Shown: piece after piece, positions 28,647-39,400 of the stretch
How the letters are laid out: every line of letters starts with the position of its first letter
How positions within the stretch are numbered: position 1 is the first letter of the stretch
From: an uncultured Maribacter sp.
Lineage (GTDB): Bacteria > Bacteroidota > Bacteroidia > Flavobacteriales > Flavobacteriaceae
Reading direction: 5' to 3'
Length of the DNA: 64,000 bases
Assembly: GCF_947500405.1 (NCBI RefSeq)
Contig: NZ_CANMRY010000001.1
Coordinates: 248,001-312,000, forward strand
Position numbers and translations under genes: made by a program
The notes under the pieces: generated by a model
The model's input: only the letters and a program-made list of their open reading frames with translations
Database searches by the model: none
Told to the model about the DNA's origin: nothing

Positions 28647-30311
28647 TTAATACGCCTCATCATGTACATTGGCTATTGCTCTACCAGAAGGGTCATTCAT
28701 GTTTTTAAATGCCTCATCCCACTCTAAAGCTGTTGCAGTACTACAAGCTACACTTGCTTCTTGCGGTACGCTTAATGCCGCAGCGTCACTCGGAAAATGT
28801 CCTTCAAAAATAGTTCTATAGTAGTACTCTTCTTTATTTAAAGGTGTGTTTATTGGAAAACGAAAAGCTGCATTTTCAATCTGCTCATCTGTTATTTCGT
28901 TTTCTACCAATTCTTTTAAGGTATCAATCCAACTATACCCAACACCATCGCTAAATTGTTCTTTTTGTCTCCATGCTACACTTTCAGGTATCATATCTTC
29001 AAATGCCTTACGAACTACCCATTTCTCCATACGCTCCCCATTAATCATTTTATCTTTTGGGTTTATACGCATGGCAACATCCATAAATTCTTTATCTAAA
29101 AATGGCACACGCCCTTCAATTCCCCAAGCAGCTAAACTCTTGTTAGCTCTTAAACAATCGTACATATGTAATTTATCTAATTTACGCACAGTCTCTTCAT
29201 GAAACTCTTGCGCATTTGGTGCTTTATGAAAATATAAATATCCTCCAAAAATCTCATCTGCTCCTTCACCAGACAATACCATTTTTATACCCATAGACTT
29301 AATAACTCTTGCCATTAAATACATTGGTGTAGAAGAACGAATTGTAGTAATATCATACGTTTCTATGTTATAAATAACATCTTTAATAGCATCTAAACCT
29401 TCTTGTATAGTAAACTTAATTTCGTGGTGTACGGTACCAATATGGTCTGCTACTTTTTGTGCTGCTGCTAAATCTGGAGAACCTTCTAAACCAACAGAAA
29501 AGGAGTGTAATTGTGGCCACCAGGCATCTTTAGTGTCTCCAGATTCTACTCTCTTTTGCGCATATTTTTTAGCAACTGCAGATGTTACAGAAGAATCTAA
29601 ACCTCCTGATAATAAAACACCATAAGGAACATCAGACATTAATTGTCTATGCACTGCTGCTTCTAAAGCTTCTTTTACTTCCTGAATACTAGTTTCGTTA
29701 TCCTTAACTGCATCATACTCCATCCAATCTCTAGTATACCACTGCTTAATTTCTCCGTCTTTACTATCTAAATAATGTCCTGGAGGAAATAATTCAATTT
29801 TAGTACAAGTACTTTCCAAAGCTTTTAACTCTGACGCCACATAAAAAGTGCCGTTTTTATCCCATCCCATATATAAAGGAATAATCCCCATATGGTCTCT
29901 TGCTACAAAATATGAATCATTCTCTGTGTCGTAAATAGCGAATCCAAAAATACCGTTCAATTCATCAATAAAACTAGCTCCTTTTTCTTGGTATAGAGCT
30001 AATATTACTTCACAATCAGACTCTGTTTGAAAATTATAAGTACCATCAAATTGTTTTCTTAACTCTCTATGGTTATAAATTTCACCATTAGCAGCTAATA
30101 CTAATTTTTTATCTTCACTAAACAAAGGCTGAGTTCCTGAAGCTGGATCTACAATAGCTAATCTTTCATGAGCTAAGATTGCCTTTTCATCCGCATATAT
30201 TCCACTCCAATCTGGCCCTCTATGCCTAATCTTTTTAGACATTTCTAACAACTGAGGTCTTAAAACCTCTGTGCTTTCCTTTACATCAAACGCACATACA
30301 ATTCCACACAT
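28647..30311 (-). CDS. asnB: Asparagine synthase B (glutamine-hydrolysing)
   Basis: A 554-residue enzyme that makes asparagine from aspartate, ATP and glutamine. The N-terminal glutaminase starts MCGIVCAF with Cys2 as nucleophile, then RHRGPDWSG and NGEIYNHREL. The synthase domain carries the PP-loop SGGLDSS (235-241) and SGEGADEIFGGYLYF. The C-terminus has AWRQKEQFSDGVGYSW. The length matches AsnB of E. coli. Monocistronic, with its own terminator; the near-consensus element CATCTTTG lies 28 bases upstream of its start. Confidence 0.96.
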   Translation of the reverse strand: MCGIVCAFDVKESTEVLRPQLLEMSKKIRHRGPDWSGIYADEKAILAHERLAIVDPASGTQPLFSEDKKLVLAANGEIYNHRELRKQFDGTYNFQTESDCEVILALYQEKGASFIDELNGIFGFAIYDTENDSYFVARDHMGIIPLYMGWDKNGTFYVASELKALESTCTKIELFPPGHYLDSKDGEIKQWYTRDWMEYDAVKDNETSIQEVKEALEAAVHRQLMSDVPYGVLLSGGLDSSVTSAVAKKYAQKRVESGDTKDAWWPQLHSFSVGLEGSPDLAAAQKVADHIGTVHHEIKFTIQEGLDAIKDVIYNIETYDITTIRSSTPMYLMARVIKSMGIKMVLSGEGADEIFGGYLYFHKAPNAQEFHEETVRKLDKLHMYDCLRANKSLAAWGIEGRVPFLDKEFMDVAMRINPKDKMINGERMEKWVVRKAFEDMIPESVAWRQKEQFSDGVGYSWIDTLKELVENEITDEQIENAAFRFPINTPLNKEEYYYRTIFEGHFPSDAAALSVPQEASVACSTATALEWDEAFKNMNDPSGRAIANVHDEAY

Positions 30312-30523
30312 ATTATTATGATTATATCAATTCTTAAACAAAGATGCGCATTAACTTTCAATTAGAAAACATAAATAAGTTAATTAATTACATATTTAAA
30401 CTTAAAATAACCAAATAAATTAAAATATATCACTTACTAACTACTTTATTCCTAGAATCCCTACATTTTGTAAGTTATAAAAACTTTAACGACTTTTTAT
30501 GTCTCATTACATCTAGAACTCAT

Positions 30524-30531
30524 TAGATTTG
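30524..30531 (+). promoter_or_regulatory. -7 element upstream of the DUF2911 gene
   Basis: TAGATTTG is an exact TAnnTTTG match, 24 bases before the start codon at 30556. It lies in the 244-base region shared with divergent asnB. Confidence 0.6.
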
Positions 30532-30555
30532 AATTTATATTAAACAATCTTTATC

Positions 30556-31095
30556 ATGAAAAACTTACTTGTACTTTTTACTCTAGTGCTTTCACTAGCA
30601 TTTACTACCAGCACAAACGCTCAAAAATTTAACGATTTAGATAGAAGCCCTATGGATATGGCTACTTTTCCTACTAGCTATAAAATTTCTGAAAAAGTGG
30701 TACGTGTAATCTATAGTCGCCCACAATTAAAAGGAAGATCCATAGCGCAACTTGCTCCTGCAGGAGAAATATGGCGTACTGGAGCAAATGAAGCTTCTGA
30801 AATTACTTTTTATAAAGATGTTAAAATAGCTGGTAACGATATTAAAGCTGGAACGTATGCTTTATTTACAATCCCTGGAGAAAAAGAATGGACCATTATC
30901 CTTAATAGCAAATTAAACCAATGGGGCGCTTATACTTACGAAAAAGCTGATGACGTATTGCGCGTTAATGTAAACGCATCTATTGCAAAAGAAACCTTAG
31001 ATGCTTTTTCTATAAGCTTCAAGGAAGAAGAAAATGGAGTATCATTAGTAATGGGTTGGGATACTACCCGAGTTACAGTTCCTGTGTCATTATAA
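30556..31095 (+). CDS. Exported DUF2911-family protein
   Basis: A 179-residue protein with signal peptide MKNLLVLFTLVLSLAFTTSTNAQ. The mature part has the DUF2911 pattern: VIYSRPQLKGRSIA, then GEIWRTGANEASEITFYKDV, then AGTYALFTIPGEKEWTIILN and WGAYTYEKADDVLRV. The family is common in Bacteroidota and functionally uncharacterised. A long palindromic terminator follows. Confidence 0.9.
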   Translation: MKNLLVLFTLVLSLAFTTSTNAQKFNDLDRSPMDMATFPTSYKISEKVVRVIYSRPQLKGRSIAQLAPAGEIWRTGANEASEITFYKDVKIAGNDIKAGTYALFTIPGEKEWTIILNSKLNQWGAYTYEKADDVLRVNVNASIAKETLDAFSISFKEEENGVSLVMGWDTTRVTVPVSL

Positions 31096-31101
31096 CGTTA
31101 C

Positions 31102-31155
31102 AAATAAAAGCATAAAAAAACAAGGTAGATACCTTGTTTTTTTATGCTTTTATTT
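31102..31155. terminator. 54-bp near-perfect palindrome, bidirectional terminator
   Basis: Arms of 26 bases pair perfectly around a GA centre: the core is CAAGGTA/TACCTTG flanked by seven A or T and then AAAAGCAT/ATGCTTTT. It lies between the convergent genes ending at 31095 and 31167. The inner stem and T run alone would terminate transcription both ways. Confidence 0.88.
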
Positions 31156-31166
31156 TTTACTTATTA

Positions 31167-31583
31167 TTACTGTAATAAAACTTCCTTAACTCCTTCTACT
31201 TTATGGGCACCAGAAGAAGAATTACTTGTGCCAGAAATTCTATGGTTAGTAACTGAAAGAGAAAAAGAAACCTTCTCTTTATTTATAACTATTTGAAATG
31301 AAATTTCATCATTATTAATGACTATATTTTCTGCATAAAGAGAACCAGCTTCTACATTAAGTTTTACTACATACTCTCCTTTAACTTTAGCAATAATTAA
31401 CTGCCCTTCTGCATAAGATTTAGAAGCTCCCTTAACGTTAAGTAACCAAGCTCCTTCTAAAGAATCTTCTATATTAATATTTAACACAGCACATTCTGTA
31501 GCTTCACTATTTATAATTGGTGATGCTACTATTACTGTAAAACCGCTTAAAAAAGCAGCGAACACAAATACTATCTTTTTCAT
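31167..31583 (-). CDS. Small secreted protein of unknown function
   Basis: A 138-residue protein with signal peptide MKKIVFVFAAFLSGFTVIVAS. The mature chain begins with a Cys-containing segment (SEATECAVLNINIEDSLEGAWLLNV), followed by beta-rich text (GQLIIAKVKGEYVVKLNVEAG, VSFSLSVTNHRISGTS). I do not recognise a family. Single gene, convergent with the DUF2911 gene. Confidence 0.6.
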   Translation of the reverse strand: MKKIVFVFAAFLSGFTVIVASPIINSEATECAVLNINIEDSLEGAWLLNVKGASKSYAEGQLIIAKVKGEYVVKLNVEAGSLYAENIVINNDEISFQIVINKEKVSFSLSVTNHRISGTSNSSSGAHKVEGVKEVLLQ

Positions 31584-31720
31584 TCTTCTAATTTATATTA
31601 CAACAATTATAACGCTCAGGAGCTTTTTTAATTATAAAAAAGCTATTTATTATATCAATCTTTTATAAAATTAAATATCTAAGAATGTAATTTAACCTCT
31701 AAAAATGCTATAGTTTTTGT

Positions 31721-31728
31721 TAGTTTTG
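31721..31728 (+). promoter_or_regulatory. -7 element of the ABC-F gene promoter
   Basis: TAGTTTTG, an exact TAnnTTTG match followed by C, 18 bases before the start at 31747. Confidence 0.6.
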
Positions 31729-31746
31729 CTCTCTTAAAAAACAACT

Positions 31747-33384
31747 ATGATTTCAGTAGATGGTGTTGCCGTAGAATTTGGTGGAGAAAGCTTATTTAGC
31801 GATGTTTCTTTTGTTATAAATGAGCAAGATAAAATTGCCCTAATGGGTAAAAATGGAGCCGGAAAATCTACTCTAATGAAAATTATAGCAGGCATGCAAA
31901 AGCCAACAAGAGGTAATATTAGATGCCCTAAAGATGCTGTTATTGCATACTTACCGCAACACTTACTTACCGAAGATAATTGCACCGTTTTAGAAGAGGC
32001 ATCTAAAGCTTTTGAACATATTTTTGCTATGCGCGATGAAATTGAAGAAATAAACAAAGCTTTAGAAACCCGTACAGATTATGAGTCTGAGGAGTATATG
32101 AAACTTATTCAAAAAGTGTCTGATTTAGGTGAGAAATACTATGCCTTAGAAGATATTAATTACGAAGCCGAAGTAGAAAAAGCTTTAGCAGGATTAGGTT
32201 TTAAACGTAAAGACTTTAAAAGACCTACAAGCGAGTTTAGTGGCGGTTGGCGCATGCGTATTGAACTAGTAAAAATACTATTACAAAAACCAGATTTAAT
32301 ACTTTTAGATGAGCCTACTAACCACGTAGATATAGAATCTGTTCTATGGCTAGAAGATTTTTTACTTAATAAAGCCAAAGCTGTAGTTGTAATATCTCAT
32401 GACCGTGCTTTTATAGATAATATTACAAACCGTACCGTAGAAATAACTATGGGTAAAATTTACGATTATAAAGCAAACTACTCGCACTACTTACAATTAA
32501 GAGAAGATCGTAGAAGCCACCAAATTAAAGCCTACCAAGAACAACAAAAATTCATAGCAAACAACCAAGCTTTTATAGACCGTTTTAAAGGCACTTATTC
32601 TAAAACCAATCAAGTTTCTTCTAGAGAACGCATGCTAGAAAAACTAAAAATAATTGAGATTGATGAAGTTGATAATAGCTCCCTAAGGCTTCGTTTTCCT
32701 CCTGCACCGCGTTCTGGAGATTACCCTGTTACCGCAATAGACCTTTCTAAAAAATATGACGACCATATAGTTTTTAAAAATGCTAATCTAAGTATTGCTA
32801 GAGGAGAAAAAGTTTCTTTTGTTGGTAGAAACGGAGAAGGAAAATCTACCATGATTAAAGCCATTATGGGACAAATAGATTTTGAGGGCAACTGTACTTT
32901 AGGGCACAATGCTAAGGTTGGCTATTTTGCCCAAAACCAAGCATCTTTATTAGACCCAGAGCTTACCGTTTTCCAAACTGTAGATGAAGTTGCTAAAGGT
33001 GATATAAGAAACCAAATAAAAAATGTACTTGGCAAGTTTATGTTTAGTGGTGATGCAATTGACAAAAAAGTTAGTGTACTATCAGGAGGAGAAAAAACCA
33101 GATTAGCAATGGTAAAACTTTTATTAGAACCTGTAAATGTTTTAATATTAGATGAACCTACAAACCATTTAGATTTAAAATCTAAAGATGTTTTAAAAGA
33201 TGCTTTATTAGAGTTCGACGGAACCTTAATATTAGTTTCTCACGATCGTGATTTTCTCCAAGGATTATCTAAAAAAGTATTTGAGTTTAAAGAAAAAAGA
33301 GTCATAGAACATTTTGAAACTATTGATGCTTTCCTAATTAGAAATAAAATTGAAAGCATAAAAGAAATGGATCTAAGTAAATAA
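31747..33384 (+). CDS. ABC-F family ATP-binding protein
   Basis: A 545-residue cytoplasmic protein with two ABC domains and no membrane domain. First unit: Walker A GKNGAGKS (34-41), signature FSGGWRMR, Walker B LILLDEPTNHVD. Second unit: GRNGEGKS, LSGGEKTR, LILDEPTNHLD. The linker between them is charged and helical (LQLREDRRSHQIKAYQEQQKF), as in ABC-F proteins that bind the ribosomal E site and act on translation. The subgroup (Uup, YbiT or another) cannot be told by eye. The gene stands alone. Confidence 0.92.
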   Translation: MISVDGVAVEFGGESLFSDVSFVINEQDKIALMGKNGAGKSTLMKIIAGMQKPTRGNIRCPKDAVIAYLPQHLLTEDNCTVLEEASKAFEHIFAMRDEIEEINKALETRTDYESEEYMKLIQKVSDLGEKYYALEDINYEAEVEKALAGLGFKRKDFKRPTSEFSGGWRMRIELVKILLQKPDLILLDEPTNHVDIESVLWLEDFLLNKAKAVVVISHDRAFIDNITNRTVEITMGKIYDYKANYSHYLQLREDRRSHQIKAYQEQQKFIANNQAFIDRFKGTYSKTNQVSSRERMLEKLKIIEIDEVDNSSLRLRFPPAPRSGDYPVTAIDLSKKYDDHIVFKNANLSIARGEKVSFVGRNGEGKSTMIKAIMGQIDFEGNCTLGHNAKVGYFAQNQASLLDPELTVFQTVDEVAKGDIRNQIKNVLGKFMFSGDAIDKKVSVLSGGEKTRLAMVKLLLEPVNVLILDEPTNHLDLKSKDVLKDALLEFDGTLILVSHDRDFLQGLSKKVFEFKEKRVIEHFETIDAFLIRNKIESIKEMDLSK

Positions 33385-33433
33385 GCTAGTTAAAAATTTC
33401 AGAACACTTATATCTTGATTGTCAATTAAACAG

Positions 33434-34558
33434 CTAATCGTCTTCAAATAGGGTTTCTGCATAATTGTTTCTGCTTTTTGGTATAAATCTTTTTTCGGAT
33501 AAAATAAACTCTGCTCTTCTATTCTTTTGTTTCCCAACTAAAGACTTATTAGCTACTGCTGGTTTATTTTCTCCATAGCCGTACCATTGTATACGGCTTT
33601 GTTTTACCCCTAAAGCTATTAAATAATTAGCAACAGATTTTGCTCTTTTGTTAGACAAACTTTTATTATAGGATAAATTACCATCATTATCTGTGTGCGC
33701 ATGTATAGAAATAAACATTTCAGGATTTTTCTTAAGATGCTTGTAAAGCGATTTTAAATCGGTTTTTGAAACAACATCTAATCCGTAATCATCTACAGGA
33801 AAATGAACTTTTTTAAATGCATATACCCTATCTACTTTTAAATTTTCATAGGAACTAGTTTCTATTGGCAGCACAGAAACCATATCAATATAATAGTAAG
33901 AAGCATTTTTTGTCCCCTCTGCTTGTAAGGTTTTTGTATCTCTATTATCCTTAAAATTTCCAATTATCAAAAAATTCTCAGTGCCAGAAGCTGTTATTTC
34001 TGTATAAACTTCTGTCCAACCTTTTTTATCTTTAAAAAAAGAAGGTTTCTTTATTTCTTCATAATTAAAGCTGTTATTTTTTTCATTTTTCAGAGAAGGC
34101 CTTTTAATCACCTTAGTACTCTTTATATTCATTTGCTTGGCAGATAATAAAACCCCAATATCTCCAATTGCATACTTAGATTTTTCAGAAAGACTTATAT
34201 AAAAACTTATACCATAACGTTTTCCTTTTTCTAAAGTCTTTATTAACTTTCCTTGTATATACTCTCTATAATTATTAGGTGCTAAAAAATATGCTCCAGC
34301 ATAAGCAGAACCAAAAGCAGCTGTTTGGCAGCCATTAAAATTATTGGGTACTCCCATTTTAGAACTACATGTATTAAAATAATCTGAAGTTCCTTCTGTG
34401 GCTTTACTCCAGCTCCCAACATCTTCAGCTACATTACCATGCTCATCTGGGCAAATACTAAACTTTTCAAAGCTAGGGTTTGAAATTAAATTTTGAGCAT
34501 TAACAGTATAAAGCTGTAATCCTACAAAAGCAATTAAAAGTTGAAAAACATTTTGCAT
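33434..34558 (-). CDS. OmpA-family envelope protein with N-terminal carbohydrate-binding-like domain
   Basis: A 374-residue protein with a signal peptide ending VNAQ. The N-terminal half begins NLISNPSFEKFSICPDE, a pattern seen in galactose-binding-like folds, with several cysteines. The C-terminal OmpA domain (about residues 255-355) shows SIHAHTDNDGNLSYNKSLSNKRAKSVANYL and WYGYGENKP, typical of peptidoglycan binding. It likely tethers an outer-membrane component to the cell wall. It follows the barrel and TPR genes on the same strand with an 81-base gap that contains a hairpin. Confidence 0.82.
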   Translation of the reverse strand: MQNVFQLLIAFVGLQLYTVNAQNLISNPSFEKFSICPDEHGNVAEDVGSWSKATEGTSDYFNTCSSKMGVPNNFNGCQTAAFGSAYAGAYFLAPNNYREYIQGKLIKTLEKGKRYGISFYISLSEKSKYAIGDIGVLLSAKQMNIKSTKVIKRPSLKNEKNNSFNYEEIKKPSFFKDKKGWTEVYTEITASGTENFLIIGNFKDNRDTKTLQAEGTKNASYYYIDMVSVLPIETSSYENLKVDRVYAFKKVHFPVDDYGLDVVSKTDLKSLYKHLKKNPEMFISIHAHTDNDGNLSYNKSLSNKRAKSVANYLIALGVKQSRIQWYGYGENKPAVANKSLVGKQKNRRAEFILSEKRFIPKSRNNYAETLFEDD

Positions 34559-34566
34559 AAAATATC

Positions 34567-34584
34567 TGTAAGTTTTTACTTACA
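34567..34584 (-). other. Hairpin upstream of the OmpA-like gene
   Basis: TGTAAGT (34567-34573) pairs with ACTTACA (34578-34584) around TTTT, ending 9 bases before the start codon at 34558. It may limit read-through from the barrel gene or control initiation. Confidence 0.4.
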
Positions 34585-34639
34585 TAATTCATTAACGATA
34601 TCCAGAGCAAAATAGTATATACTTTTAATTTTGAAGTAA

Positions 34640-36400
34640 TTAAAAATCAAATTTATAGGTTGCTCCGCCTAACACCTGTATTCCCTGTACTGGAAAATTT
34701 GCCCAGTTTTGGTAATCTGAATTGGTTAAATTAGCTCCTTTTATAAAAAAAGACCACTGGTCTGTGTACCTATAACCTACTTGCAAATTAACATCAAAAT
34801 AACTCTCTAAGTTAATTAAAGTTGCTGGATAATCCCTCTGTGGTATATTTTGTACTACTCTTGAAGAATAATCTTCACGCTCTCCTACATAAAACAAATT
34901 GGCTCTAGTAAACCATTTTTTTCCTATTTGGTAATCTAAAAACACCGAAGCTTTTGTTGTTGGTAGATTCCATGCTGGGTTTTCTGTTTCTGTAGAATAA
35001 TCTAAAAACTCTGCATTAACACCTAATGTAAAATTTCTATTTACATCTACATTTAATTCTGCAAAAAACCCAAGTGTTTTTATATCATCATAAAAAACTT
35101 CAAAAGAATTACCGTAGTAATATCCTTTTTCATCGTCTCTAAAATCATTTTCTGGGTTTAATTTAAACAAAGGACTCTTGTTTTCTGCACTGTAAAATGC
35201 TTTTACATTATAGCTTAAGTTAGGTAACAATTGTCCTTTTAAACCCAAATACGCATTGTACTGTTTATCTGTTGGCGCAATAGTAATTGTTGGAGAAATG
35301 TATGGGTTTTCTTCTACAAAATCATAATAAGAATTTTGTTTTAACTCTCCTACTATTCCTCCATAAGCAATAGCATTTTCTCCTAACAAACGATAGGAAG
35401 CAGTTACTGCCGGATATATATAAAAATTACTATCGCTAGTATCTGCATCAGCATTTAAACCATATACTAAGTTTACTCCTAACCGTAAAGATAAATCATC
35501 ACGCAACATGGTTAAACTTGGATTAATACTTGCTTGAATATTTCGGTATTCTATTCCTACTAGATTAGCAGCGCTGTTTACGTCACTATTTTTAAAATTA
35601 CCATTAACATAATCTACATTAAATCCAATATCTACAGTTTCATCATTTACAGGAAAAGAAACTCCTGCATTAAAAACTACTCTATTCTCTCCAGATTTAA
35701 TAGCATCCCAAAACCTTCTATAGGCAATATCTGCATTTGTAAAAATTGCATCTTCTACATTTATGTGCGCTCCCGCTTCTCCCATATAATAATTTTGGCG
35801 CTCGTCTATAGATCCTATAATAGCTGGATCTGTAATTGTAGTTGGTAAACCATACCAATTATAAAGTTGGTGTTGTAAAGCTACATCTGCTCCCCAATCC
35901 ATATCTCTATCCCTTTTAGAATAAGAAGCATCTAATTTAGAGTCCGAAAATATATTACTTAAAACCACACCATCTAAATCTCCTCTAGATGAAATATGAT
36001 TAAAACCTATATCTAACCTCTCATCCCTATTCAAAGCTCTACTAGTATAAAAATCTGCTGTAGCATTACCATAATTACCAACACCAACAGATGCATAAGA
36101 ATTATATAACACTGGAGGCGGAAGTTTTTTTACTTTAGATGCTTTCCCTTTTGCTGGTGTAAAAGTAGAAGCTACAGGAACTGAAAAAATGCTATAGTTT
36201 ATAGGCTTTTTTTGCAACTCTATAGAGTCATTTATACTTGGCGATGATTTAATTTTAAAAGCATCAGAAACTGTTGGCGAATACGCTTTAGTTACCGTAA
36301 CTGTTTCTGTCCCTAAATCGTCCTCCTCTGTTTCTTGCGCTATTCCTATTTGAATACACCCTAAAAAGGTAATAAGTGTAAATTTTATGTACTTATGCAT
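34640..36400 (-). CDS. Outer-membrane beta-barrel protein (TonB-receptor-like barrel, no plug seen)
   Basis: A 586-residue protein with a signal peptide ending IGIAQ. An acidic N-terminal segment contains GTETVTVTKAYSPTVSDAFKIK. The barrel begins near residue 95 (YNSYASVGVGNYGNATADFY) and ends with the aromatic-terminated strand QVLGGATYKFDF. Many strands resemble TonB-dependent receptor barrels (FTRANLFYVGEREDYS, SLRLGVNLVYGL). There is no room for the usual plug of about 130 residues. It follows the TPR gene by 45 bases and is probably co-transcribed with it. Function unknown. Confidence 0.75.
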   Translation of the reverse strand: MHKYIKFTLITFLGCIQIGIAQETEEDDLGTETVTVTKAYSPTVSDAFKIKSSPSINDSIELQKKPINYSIFSVPVASTFTPAKGKASKVKKLPPPVLYNSYASVGVGNYGNATADFYTSRALNRDERLDIGFNHISSRGDLDGVVLSNIFSDSKLDASYSKRDRDMDWGADVALQHQLYNWYGLPTTITDPAIIGSIDERQNYYMGEAGAHINVEDAIFTNADIAYRRFWDAIKSGENRVVFNAGVSFPVNDETVDIGFNVDYVNGNFKNSDVNSAANLVGIEYRNIQASINPSLTMLRDDLSLRLGVNLVYGLNADADTSDSNFYIYPAVTASYRLLGENAIAYGGIVGELKQNSYYDFVEENPYISPTITIAPTDKQYNAYLGLKGQLLPNLSYNVKAFYSAENKSPLFKLNPENDFRDDEKGYYYGNSFEVFYDDIKTLGFFAELNVDVNRNFTLGVNAEFLDYSTETENPAWNLPTTKASVFLDYQIGKKWFTRANLFYVGEREDYSSRVVQNIPQRDYPATLINLESYFDVNLQVGYRYTDQWSFFIKGANLTNSDYQNWANFPVQGIQVLGGATYKFDF

Positions 36401-36445
36401 ATATGGTTCTTTTTTCCCAAAAAAACGGGATACTATTAAAATCTA

Positions 36446-39400
36446 TTAATTAGGATTTACAGATGAATTACTTTGTGCTTCTTTTGCCTTTATGATAGAC
36501 AATTCTCCTTTTGCTTCTGCAACTAAATCTGGATATTGACTAAAATTGGTAATTACACTTTCTAAAATATAAGTTGCTTGGTAAGCATCATTTAAAGCAT
36601 AAAAATTCTTGGCCATTATAACCAAGCCTTTACCTCCCCATTCTTTATAACTAGAATAGTCTTTTGCTAATTTTTGTACCGCTATGTTAGAATCTTCATA
36701 ATTATTATCTTGGTATTTAAAGTAAGCATCATAATACAAAGCTTCCGCAGCTGTTTCTCCAGACGCTATTCTTAAAACCTTAGTGTATGCCTCTTTTGCT
36801 CTAGAAGCATCGTTAGTTTTTATAGCAGAACGCGCTATCATTATTTGAGCATCACTTTTAATTCTATCATCAATACTTGCTGTTGCTAGTACCTTTTCCG
36901 CATAAGAAATAGTATTGCTGTAGTCTTTTTTCTGATAATAGCCTTTCATTAAATTAGACTGCGCAAATGTTCTGTTTTGTTGAATATTTGCAACTGTTTC
37001 TAAACGCTTTAAGTACGGTAGAGCTTTGCTATAGTTTTTATCTGCAATATATACTTCGCATACACGTGTTAAAGCTTGCTCAGAATATTCACTAGTGCCT
37101 GTATCTGCTACATATTGGTAGTATGGTAATGCCTTTTCTTTTTGACCTTTTCCAAAATATAATTGCGCTAAATTAAAATTAGCAGGTATACTATGCAATC
37201 CATTTGGAAATTGCTTTATATAATTAACATATCCTTTTATAGCGGCATCTTTATTGCCTTCTAAATTTTGTTTATCTGCTGACTCATAACTTGCATTATC
37301 TAACTCTGCATCTGTTACCTCTACAAAATCTAAATCTTTTACCCAAGCAGCATATTCATTAACTTTCCCTAAATCTACATATACCAATTTTGCGGTTGCT
37401 ACTGCCTGTATTGCTTCTTGCGTTTTTGGAAAATCTCTTACTACTGTTTTAAACTTATCCAAAGCTTGCTCATTTCTACTTGCATTATAATGTACTAAGC
37501 CTTGACGCATTAAAGCCTGAGGAACTAAAGAGCTTCCTCTAAAATCTGTAACCAATCTATTATAAGCATTAAGACCTTTACTTTCTTGCCCTTCTGCTAT
37601 GTAGGTGTTCCCAAGTTCAAATAAAGCATCATCTCTAAGGGTGGATTTAGAGTAGGTAGAAACAAAACTATTTAACCCATCTATCTTTTTTGCTTTGCGA
37701 TCTACAAAACCATAACTCATTGCTTTTTGGTAAGCAGCATAATCTTTTTCAAGACCATTTAATGCTAAAGACTTATTATAAGTTTCTATTGCTGGCCAAT
37801 ATTTTCTGGTAACAAAATAACTATCTCCTAAACGTAAATAAGCATCATTAAGTTTCTGAGTATCTGTAGTTCCTTGTTTTGTAAAACTATCAAAATAAGA
37901 AACCGCATTTACATACTCTTTCTTTTTAAAATACGTGTAAGCTAAATTATAATCAACATCCTTATTCTCCTCTAACAAAGAAGCATTAGGACTTTGTTTA
38001 AAAGCCGTAAACCCTGCTAGAGCGGCATCAAAATTATTTAAAAGATAATCAGACTCTGCTTTCCAATAACTTGCTCTTGCTTTAAAACTAGCATCTTCTG
38101 CACTTGCCAAAGATTTTGAAAAAACCTCAGATGCATTTCCATAATTCCCATCAACAAACAACTCTACTCCTCTATAAAAAGCAACTTTTTGATAGGTAGT
38201 TTTACTAGCATAGTTTTTATTTTTTTCTAATAACTCCATTGCCCCAGAAAAATTCTTAGAAGTTATATAAGAATCTACCAAAAGCTCTTGCATTTCTTCG
38301 GTATGCGCATCATTAGGGTATTGCTTTAAGTAATTTGTTATTACTTGTGGTACTGGCTCATAGGCGTTACCAACCTCATAACTTAAACGAGCATAATTTA
38401 AATAAGCGTCTTTCTGTATTTCTAGAGAAAAATCCATTTGCGAAGCGTTCCTAAATGCATTTAACGCCTCTTGTTTCTTTTCTAATTTTAAATAGCACTC
38501 TGCTAAATGGTAGTAAGCGTTTTGAGAAACACTATTAGTACCTCCAATTATTTTATTAAACTGCTGAATGGCATTCGCAAAATCTTGCTGCTTATAATAT
38601 GCGTAGCCTAATAAATAGTAATCTGTATTATTCCATTTACCTTTTTTTCCTTTGTACTCCTCTAAATAAGGAACTGCATTTTGATATTGCTTTAAATTAA
38701 AATAACTTTCTCCTATTATTTTATTTAATTCTGATATTTCTCTGCGATCTGCTTTAGGTAATTGTTTTTTTGCTAAAGCTATAGCTTCTTCAAATTTCCC
38801 AAGCTTAAAATTCATATCTGCTTGGTAGTACGACAATTTTTCTTCTAAAACCTTTTGATCTGTTATTTGGTCAAAACGTTCGTTTGCTGCTTCATAATCA
38901 TCTTGTTGGTATGATATATAGCCTAAATAATATTTAGCTTGCGAACCATAAACCGGAGAAGAAGTTACTTGTGATAGGTATTTTTCTGCTTCTTTAGTTT
39001 TCTTTGAAGAAAATAAAGCATACCCATAATTAAAGTTAAACTTATCCATCTCTTTTCTAGAAAGAGCGCCCTGATTTACTTTATTATACCACTTTAGCGC
39101 ATACGGATATTTCCCTGTTTCAAAATAATACTCAGCCACATCTGCATAAGCAGAGTTTCTTTTGGTAGAAGTTGGGTAATTTTCCACAAAATCTTCCATA
39201 AGGCGATCTGCACCTAATTGGTTTAACCTAACCGCAGCGTTTGCCGCATAATATGCACTATTAGCTGCAACTTCCTCATCGGTAGTAGAAACCGCTACTT
39301 TTTCAAATACAGTTTGCGCTGCTTGGTACTGCTCATTATTATAAAGCGTTAAAGCATCTTGGTATTGTTTATCTTGGTGTGTGTATATTGTTGTTTCTTG

